From an uncultured Pseudomonadota bacterium (GTDB taxonomy: Bacteria; Pseudomonadota; Gammaproteobacteria; Burkholderiales; Rhodocyclaceae): a DNA stretch of 37,753 nucleotides. The stretch is taken from positions 1 to 37,753 of the forward strand of contig CAMLHL010000023.1 of assembly GCA_946479855.1 (NCBI GenBank). The letters are read 5' to 3'. How positions within the stretch are numbered: the first letter of the stretch is position 1; each line of letters starts with the position of its first letter. The position numbers and the translations under genes are program-made. The notes under the pieces were generated by a model. It was not told the DNA's origin. It searched no databases and worked only from the letters and a program-made list of their open reading frames with translations. Below, in pieces: positions 32,316-37,753 of this stretch.

Positions 32316-33922
32316 TGGACTCAGGTGACACGGCCTGGCGCATCGACTGGTTCGGGCACTTAGCCATTTATGACCGCACTATTCGCTGGACCCGCCCGTC
32401 CATATGTGTCGCTATCTCAGCCATCGTGGCAGAGTCTCAATTCTTACCATTCCTAAGCCAGCAATCAGCGAACACGCCTCAACAGCGCCAGATTTGGTTG
32501 TCAATCGGCTTACTAACCGTACTGCGAGTCGGGGATATCTGGAAAGGCGGAAAGCTATTTCTCACCCCGGACCATGAACTGGAAATCTTCCCCGATATAT
32601 TGATCAACCGGGATAGTGTTTCGAGCATCAAGGCGGGAGCGCGCCAGGGCGATGCAGATTTCTTTTTGCCGCTGAACCAACACCCTAGGCATGAAGCTCA
32701 CACCAAATCTTCTTGTCTGCTCGTTGACCTCCAGAATAACCAACAGATTGTGATTCCATGTTGGGAATTGATACGCTTCTACTTCGGCTCATCGGCAAAT
32801 TTACTCAACCACCTTGTCAGGCCAGGCCTGGAAACAGGATCGCTGTACAAGAGGATGCACCACAACCTCTTGAGTGATCACATGTATATGGAGTTGGCCG
32901 ATGGCATTGCAAAGGGTTCCGCCGCAGATATAGCAAGAATTGCTGGATCGCTCGTGGCTTGGCGGGCGGCGGCGCGTATCAGCAAATCGTGCTTGGAATC
33001 TGCAACCCGAGCCCTGCCAATTTACCCATATACCTTCTTTCCGTTCGAAGGCATAACCACTTTGGTCGCGGCAGGTAAATGGCTCGCGAGAAATGGACAG
33101 GCAAAAGCCACATTCGTCGTATTCAATCTTCGCTCTTGCACCCATCCATTTCCGTTCAAGAAGCTTCACTATCGCCAGGGTTCATCACAGATCACAACAA
33201 TCCAAGAGCCTATTGTCGGTCCCAAAAATCCACGTGAAGACAGGCACATCATATCGCTACCTAAAGAGCGAAAAGTGTTTATCCGGGAAGAAGACCCTGG
33301 TCGGAGCAAAACGCCGAAAACCATAGCAGTAGAGACTGAGCGAAGATTTCCTGATCTCGAAAAAAAGGACATCTGGTGCTCCAAAACTGTCGCCAAAGAC
33401 AATACGGCAGAGAAAATTGTTCCTGTTCCGATATCCCCGCCATCTGGTCAAAACTGGGCTGCGACAGGAGATCCAGTCAGTTCTCGCCCAATTCGGGCAA
33501 TTGATATCTCTGTAGACATCGTGCCAGGTAGCGGCAGAACCCGAGCAGGCATTCCTAGCTTTGTAAAAAATGCGCTGCTAGCGCTCTCTCTACCGATAGA
33601 AGCCAAAATTGAGCTTCTCTACCCTGGAAGCTTTAGCAGTCCAGTTTTCCAGGTACCAACGGTATCCGATGAGGATGGTGTCATTCCAGAGGGGTGTTTT
33701 TCCGTGACAAGCACCGGAAAGCAGCGCCCTAGGCAGGCTGCGGCATTGATAGTCAGGACAAGCGATTCATTGAAAGGCACATCACAACTCATAATTGTGG
33801 TCGAACAAAAGTTCAATATGGCTGAATGCGCCACGGGACAAGCTGAATGGTCTGCTGATCGTGCAATAGCACTCGAGCAACTAGCGAGGTATGCAGCATG
33901 GGTTGCAATCTGGGAGATTTAA
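32288..33922 (+). CDS. Unrecognised 544-residue protein
   Basis: The start is ATG 32288 (MTRDFYIEALDSGDTAWRID); a TTG at 32267 is an alternative and neither has a clear ribosome site. The protein has a beta-rich N-terminal part (IDWFGHLAIYDRTIRWTRPS), a central helical segment (WELIRFYFGSSANLLNHLV), a conserved-looking PYTFFPFEG and FVVFNLRSCTHPFPFKKLHYR stretch, a charged linker and a C-terminal beta domain. Length and layout faintly recall TnsE, the Tn7 targeting protein, but this is a visual impression without a diagnostic motif. It is co-oriented with the 351-residue gene 243 nt downstream; that gap holds no feature I can support. Confidence 0.7.
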   Translation: MTRDFYIEALDSGDTAWRIDWFGHLAIYDRTIRWTRPSICVAISAIVAESQFLPFLSQQSANTPQQRQIWLSIGLLTVLRVGDIWKGGKLFLTPDHELEIFPDILINRDSVSSIKAGARQGDADFFLPLNQHPRHEAHTKSSCLLVDLQNNQQIVIPCWELIRFYFGSSANLLNHLVRPGLETGSLYKRMHHNLLSDHMYMELADGIAKGSAADIARIAGSLVAWRAAARISKSCLESATRALPIYPYTFFPFEGITTLVAAGKWLARNGQAKATFVVFNLRSCTHPFPFKKLHYRQGSSQITTIQEPIVGPKNPREDRHIISLPKERKVFIREEDPGRSKTPKTIAVETERRFPDLEKKDIWCSKTVAKDNTAEKIVPVPISPPSGQNWAATGDPVSSRPIRAIDISVDIVPGSGRTRAGIPSFVKNALLALSLPIEAKIELLYPGSFSSPVFQVPTVSDEDGVIPEGCFSVTSTGKQRPRQAAALIVRTSDSLKGTSQLIIVVEQKFNMAECATGQAEWSADRAIALEQLARYAAWVAIWEI

Positions 33923-34165
33923 GCGTTTCCAAAATCTTCAACCTCAGACCTGAAGGTATCAAAGTGCTAATACAATTCTCCGTTGACTAGCATTCAAGTT
34001 GCCTCTGACCATCGGCGCTATTACTGACCTGTATCGAGCCTTTCCTTGATACCGAACTACAGGGCGCGATGACCGAGTAATCTCGATGGAATAGCATAGA
34101 ATGAGGCCATCCTTTTTGGCACTTTCCTGCTTGGGCATTCTCTGCGATTGCGGCACCCCATAACC

Positions 34166-35221
34166 ATGACAAAGGAATCAATTTTGACGCCAATCCATAG
34201 AATCACAAGGGCGTATTGCACCGAGCTAAAAGAGGTAGTGACGATTACACAGGCCAGAAAAGAATTTCTGGCCATGGACCCCCATCCTCTTAAATTTCAG
34301 TTCCTATGCTCTGATGAGAAATGCCGCAAAGAAAAAGTGCGCGTTATCGGCGTTAACTATAGAGAAAACGCCCAAGAATCGTTCATTCACAGGGCGGCTC
34401 ATTTTCGTGAGCATGACCCCCATTTACCGGGCTGTGAATGGGAAAGACCTCCTGAAGAAGAGGATTCAAACGGTCTCTTACCCGGAGAATCAGAAGAAGC
34501 TGCACACAAACGTAGAGCGCGCCGAAAGCTAAGCGACTTTATAGATATTTTCGACCCCTGTGGCAACGATGATCATAGCCAAGAGCACATTGAGAGCGGT
34601 AATCATAAAGAGGTTGACTTCAATAACCTCGTCGAAAAACCAAACCTGCCAAAAAAAGAACGAGACCCTCATTTGCCAGGCCTCACAAAAACAAGCGATC
34701 TTGAAAGACTGGTAGAGAGCTTTCGGGAAGCAAAGGAGACGCTAACCACCGACGAGTTTTCTGGGCTTGAGCTTCAAATCAAGGGAATCGGCAAGATGAA
34801 GCTGACCCAATATTTTCAGCGATTAAGCACGGCTAAAACATCAACAACACTACGCATTGTCTACGGTGGCGCAACACTTGTTAAGCGTTATGGCAAGAAT
34901 GATAGCTATGCACGAGGTTTTCTGTTCCAATTTTATGACAAAGTTGAAGGAAAACGTGTTTCCCTTTACGTTAGCCAAACAACGATGGAGCAGTACCGCC
35001 ATAGGAAATATATTGACGATATCATTTCCAAAGGCGACCAAGTTCGCTACTTCACAATTTATGTGCTTGGGCATTTTGAACCAGCAGAGGATGAACGCCG
35101 CGGCCTCAACCTAGTCGTATCCGATTTGCGTCACTTTGTGATTGTATTAGGCCCTGCTAAGACTGAAAATTCAATAGATTTAGGCATTTCTAGCGACTCC
35201 AACACGCTTGCCACCAAATAA
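34166..35221 (+). CDS. Unrecognised protein with CoiA-like zinc-binding N-terminus
   Basis: The chosen start is ATG 34166 (MTKESILTPIHRITRAY). A TTG at 34184 with AAAGGA upstream is an alternative. The 351-residue protein has an N-terminal cluster C48-x4-C53, H79, H83, H86 and C90 (FLCSDEKCRKEKVRV, AAHFREHDPHLPGC), the pattern of the CoiA-type zinc motif seen in competence and nucleic-acid proteins. A charged middle segment follows, then a beta-rich C-terminal half (TSTTLRIVYGGATLVKRYGKN, GFLFQFYDKVEGKRVSLYV). No membrane segment is present. The 3' end overlaps a convergent gene by 91 nt. Probable DNA or RNA binding is inferred from the metal site only. Confidence 0.7.
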   Translation: MTKESILTPIHRITRAYCTELKEVVTITQARKEFLAMDPHPLKFQFLCSDEKCRKEKVRVIGVNYRENAQESFIHRAAHFREHDPHLPGCEWERPPEEEDSNGLLPGESEEAAHKRRARRKLSDFIDIFDPCGNDDHSQEHIESGNHKEVDFNNLVEKPNLPKKERDPHLPGLTKTSDLERLVESFREAKETLTTDEFSGLELQIKGIGKMKLTQYFQRLSTAKTSTTLRIVYGGATLVKRYGKNDSYARGFLFQFYDKVEGKRVSLYVSQTTMEQYRHRKYIDDIISKGDQVRYFTIYVLGHFEPAEDERRGLNLVVSDLRHFVIVLGPAKTENSIDLGISSDSNTLATK

Positions 35222-35523
35222 TAGCAGTCGACTATATCGGCAAGCTCACATTCAACGTCCCGCATGCTGCAAATAGTGGCCATATCCGGGAGCTTGCTTA
35301 TGTCGCTTTCGATGAGAGTCAAGCCGACCTCACCGGCGTTTCCTTTTATATCAAACGCCAAATAAGCCGCAGGTCCAAGTCGATAAGGTCGAAGGCGCCA
35401 AGCGGCATGGCTTCCGACAGCCTTTTTCACCCCGTTGCAAAATTCAGCAACCGTTCTGCTCCAAGCTGCATTCATCTGGAGTGGGCCGCTTGGCCCGATG
35501 GAAAAAATTGGCTCGTGTTCCAT
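35131..35523 (-). CDS. Unrecognised 130-residue protein beside the island boundary
   Basis: ATG 35523 has AAGGGA about 9 nt upstream. The product begins MEHEPIFSIGPSGPLQMNAA, with a mixed fold (WRLRPYRLGPAAYLAFDIKG, VGLTLIESDISKLPDMATIC) and several cysteines. No known family is recognised. Its 3' end runs 91 nt into the end of the 351-residue gene on the other strand, an unusually deep convergent overlap. The upstream 130 nt contain the tandem repeats of the island end, so the promoter lies in or near these repeats. Confidence 0.6.
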   Translation of the reverse strand: MEHEPIFSIGPSGPLQMNAAWSRTVAEFCNGVKKAVGSHAAWRLRPYRLGPAAYLAFDIKGNAGEVGLTLIESDISKLPDMATICSMRDVECELADIVDCYYLVASVLESLEMPKSIEFSVLAGPNTITK

Positions 35524-35610
35524 CTTAAATTTTCCCTTACATAATAATTGCTTTGAGTGCTGAAAACACTACATTTTTTAACCATTATTCCTAAAATGAG
35601 CGCACAAAAA

Positions 35611-35660
35611 TTCTCAATTATCGTGGTTAATTCTCAATTATCGTGATTTATTCTTAAATA
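35611..35660. repeat. Tandem 20-bp repeats at the comEC junction
   Basis: TTCTCAATTATCGTGRTTWA occurs twice in tandem (35611-35630 and 35631-35650), with a third, decayed start TTCTTAAATA (35651-35660). They sit 10-60 bp from the point where comEC homology ends. Repeats of this length at the end of an island are typical of transposase- or recombinase-binding sites. No matching copy was found elsewhere in the window. Confidence 0.85.
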
Positions 35661-36649
35661 AAAAGATTACTTGCAGCTGCGGCAGCCACCAGCAGCATGT
35701 ACACGGTGCGCTGGGCTGGCACGGCGAAGCCGGCCAACAGGGCATAGGCGAGCGCTGCTGCGGCGGCGGCGACAAGCCCGGCCTTCTGCGCCGGCAAACG
35801 CAGCAACAACCGGGGAAAGCGCCGCCAAATCGACGACACCAGCCAGCCGAACAGGGCGGCGACCATGGTCACATGCAGCCCGGAAATACTCATCAAATGA
35901 GTCGTGCCGGTACGATTGAAGGTACTCCACAGGTCGCCGTTGATCGCCTTCTGGTCACCCACCGCCAGCGCCAGCAGGACGCCGGCCCACGGATAGGTTG
36001 CTTCCGGCAGCAGCCGGGCAAACGACGCACGGACATTGAAGCGCAGGCGTTCGATCAGGTAAGCCGGCTGCCAGACCATCTCAGCGAGCCGCTGCGGCGG
36101 GTTCGGCCGGATATAACCGGTCGCCCGGATCGCACGTTCAAGCAGCCAGGCTTCATAGTCGAAACCGCCGGGGTTGGCATTGCCGTGCGGCCGCTTCAGG
36201 CGCACCGTGAAGCGCCATTGTTCGCCGGGGCGCACCGACAGGTGCTCGGATGGTTCATCGTCGCGCCGCCCCTGGTACCAGGAGAGCATTATTTTTTCCG
36301 GAACGGGAAATGCTGCGGTCGACCGGTTTTTTACATCAAATTCAAAACGGGTGCCGTAGCTGAAATCCTGAGGCAGGCTGGCGACCACACCGATCACCTC
36401 GACATCGCGCCCCTCGCCACCGGCCTCCAGCTGATCAAGCAAGCGGATCTCGGCACGCCAGGCGGCCATGGAAAATCCCAGCGCGCAGCAACCGGCAATC
36501 GTCAGCAGGCGCACCATCCGGTTATGCCAGCGCCAGCCGGGCATCACCAGCAGCAGTCCGCCGACGGCCCAGGCAGCCCAGGCCGGCAATTCCGGCTGCA
36601 TCTGCAGGCCCAGCACTCCGATGGCGAAAGCGAGAATATTCAGGCGCAT
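35654..36649 (-). pseudogene. comEC: comEC DNA-uptake channel gene, truncated
   Basis: ComEC is the inner-membrane channel for natural transformation, normally about 750-800 residues. Here the start is ATG 36649 (MRLNILAFAIGVLG); an ATG at 36838 would run into the divergent gene. The N-terminal DUF4131-like soluble domain is complete (GVVASLPQDFSYGTRFEFDV). The channel domain begins with AGVLLALAVGDQKAINGDLW and the hallmark GTTHLMSISGLHV. Reading continues to TVYMLLVAAAAA and then leaves homology at about 35672, ending SNLFI-stop at 35654 inside AT-rich foreign DNA. Roughly half the protein is missing, so DNA uptake should be lost. Confidence 0.88.
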
Positions 36650-36666
36650 GCTGCAATAATAAGGGC

Positions 36667-37203
36667 ATGCGCCGGACCCTGAAAAAATACCTGCCCGACC
36701 ACGAGACGATCCGCCGGAACCGCTGGCTGCGACCGTTCGAATCGTCGCTGCTGCATCCGCGCCTGTGGCACCTGAACCGCCATTCGGCGGCCGGCGCCGT
36801 GGCTGCCGGGCTGTTCTGCGGGCTGATTCCGGGGCCACTGCAAATGCTCGGCGCCGCCATCTGTGCCCTGATCTTTCGCGTGAATCTGCCGCTGGCCATG
36901 TTGGTGACGCTCTACACCAACCCGTTCACCATTGTGCCGCTCTACCTGCTGGCCTACGAGATCGGACGCCTGTTCATGGGCGATGGCAATGGCTACATCA
37001 CGCCGCCGGCCTTCAATCCGGGCGACATGGCGGCCTGGACGACGGCAATGGAGAACTGGATGCTCGCCGTCGCCAAACCGCTCGGGATTGGCCTGCTGAC
37101 CCTGGCCTGCACGCTGGCCGTCCTCGGCTATTTCGCGATGCAGGCCGCCTGGCGCATTTACCTGATCACCGCCTGGCGGCGGCGCAAGTCACTCAGGTCC
37201 TGA
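36667..37203 (+). CDS. DUF2062-family inner-membrane protein
   Basis: The 178-residue protein starts at ATG 36667 with AAGG 4 nt upstream, only 17 nt from the divergent comEC start. The DUF2062 core is clear: [20 protein letters not shown], then [20 protein letters not shown] and [20 protein letters not shown], followed by a C-terminal membrane helix ([20 protein letters not shown]). Three to four membrane segments are expected. The family is widespread in Proteobacteria, often near DNA-uptake or lipid genes, with no firm function. The 3' end overlaps the chemotaxis gene by 11 nt in convergent orientation. Confidence 0.9.
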   Translation: MRRTLKKYLPDHETIRRNRWLRPFESSLLHPRLWHLNRHSAAGAVAAGLFCGLIPGPLQMLGAAICALIFRVNLPLAMLVTLYTNPFTIVPLYLLAYEIGRLFMGDGNGYITPPAFNPGDMAAWTTAMENWMLAVAKPLGIGLLTLACTLAVLGYFAMQAAWRIYLITAWRRRKSLRS

Positions 37204-37753
37204 AGCGTGCGATGGCGGCGCTGAGCGCCTGCGCCAGCGTCCGCAAGGCATCGGCCGTCGCCGCGTTGCCGCCCGCCGCGGCATTGTTTTCCTCGGCCAT
37301 CTGGGCAATGCGCTCGACGTTCTGGGCGATTTCCGTACTCGCTGTCGCCTGCTCGCGCAGCGCCACGGTAATTTCCGAAACAGCTTCAACCACTTGGCGC
37401 GACTGCTTCTGCACCTGGCTGATCGCCTCGCCGGCCAGTTGCGCCTGCTCGACCCCGGTGGCGACCCGCTGGACCCCCTGCTTCATGCTCGAGACAGCGA
37501 TGGTGGTGTCCGACTGGATGGCGTCGATCATGCCGGAGATTTCCTGCGTCGACTTGGCGGTCCGCTCGGCCAGCTTGCGCACTTCATCAGCCACCACGGC
37601 GAAGCCGCGCCCGGATTCACCGGCCCGCGCCGCCTCGATCGCCGCGTTGAGCGCCAGCAGATTGGTCTGGTCGGCAATTTCCTTGATGGTGTCGACGATG
37701 GCCGAAATCTGTTCGGATTGCTGACCGAGGGCCTCGACCGCCGCCGCCGACTG
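37193..37753 (-). CDS. Methyl-accepting chemotaxis protein, C-terminal part
   Basis: The frame is open at the right edge and ends at 37193, giving 187 visible residues. It contains the invariant hairpin tip of MCP signalling domains, [20 protein letters not shown] followed by [21 protein letters not shown], and the descending coiled coil ([15 protein letters not shown], then [15 protein letters not shown]). The tip binds CheA and CheW; receptor trimers relay signals to the flagellar motor. Several Glu/Gln pairs fit methylation sites. No CheR-tethering pentapeptide is present at the C-terminus (RFRT). The ligand domain lies outside the window, so the stimulus is unknown. Confidence 0.95.
   Translation of the reverse strand, partial: QSAAAVEALGQQSEQISAIVDTIKEIADQTNLLALNAAIEAARAGESGRGFAVVADEVRKLAERTAKSTQEISGMIDAIQSDTTIAVSSMKQGVQRVATGVEQAQLAGEAISQVQKQSRQVVEAVSEITVALREQATASTEIAQNVERIAQMAEENNAAAGGNAATADALRTLAQALSAAIARFRT

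Noticed and set aside
36650..36838. Upstream extension of comEC to an ATG at 36838
   Set aside because: It runs antisense through the DUF2062 gene and has low-complexity Arg/Gly/Ser composition.
1..37753. tRNA or rRNA genes and a tRNA attachment site for the island
   Set aside because: I saw no cloverleaf or rRNA segment; the only visible island edge is within comEC.

Overview
The window looks like a Betaproteobacterial chromosome, probably a Rhodocyclales relative (Dechloromonas/Accumulibacter type). That is an inference from the high-GC backbone at the right edge: comEC, a DUF2062 membrane protein gene and a methyl-accepting chemotaxis protein. Everything left of about 35.67 kb reads as accessory DNA. 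comEC stops abruptly there, inside an AT-rich junction with tandem 20-bp repeats, so this is a probable genomic-island boundary.

Layout. (a) 1-3443, minus strand, possible defence cluster: a protein open at the left edge with a Cap4/DUF4297-like nuclease domain followed by a P-loop, then two unrecognised proteins, one carrying a HEPN-like RNKIGAH motif. (b) 3674-4261 and 4266-5192: a multi-pass membrane protein and a DUF4747-like protein, tightly coupled to each other and to the end of hlyD. (c) 5170-23806, minus strand: a type I secretion locus read as ABC transporter, glycosyltransferase, a possible 67-residue protein, lipoprotein, a 4282-residue RTX protein with an N-terminal lipase-like domain, then the HlyD adaptor. 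A good sigma70-type promoter lies at 23836-23864. No TolC-type outer-membrane gene is visible. (d) 23910-24805: a small membrane protein and the C-terminal remnant of another gene, cut off by (e) an IS21-family element at about 24874-27479 with lesions in both istA and istB, followed by an IS3-family transposase scrap. (f) 27686-29783: a module with a membrane protein and a DsbC/G-like thiol protein facing an XRE regulator across a symmetrical operator, followed by two small overlapping genes; the style resembles conjugative-element cargo. (g) 29784-35660: lower-GC DNA with mostly unrecognised genes, including a 57+197-residue gene pair and a 544+351-residue gene pair, the latter with a CoiA-like zinc-binding N-terminus, plus a perfect 13-bp-arm palindrome. 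(h) 35654-37753: truncated comEC, the DUF2062 gene and the MCP C-terminus.

How the parts work together. The ABC protein and HlyD would export the giant RTX protein, which would fold with calcium outside the cell. The glycosyltransferase may modify this protein or the surface it sits on. The flanking regions look like defence or mobile cargo, and the most promising undescribed candidates are the nuclease-NTPase at the left edge, the DUF4747/membrane pair, and the gene pairs beside the comEC junction.
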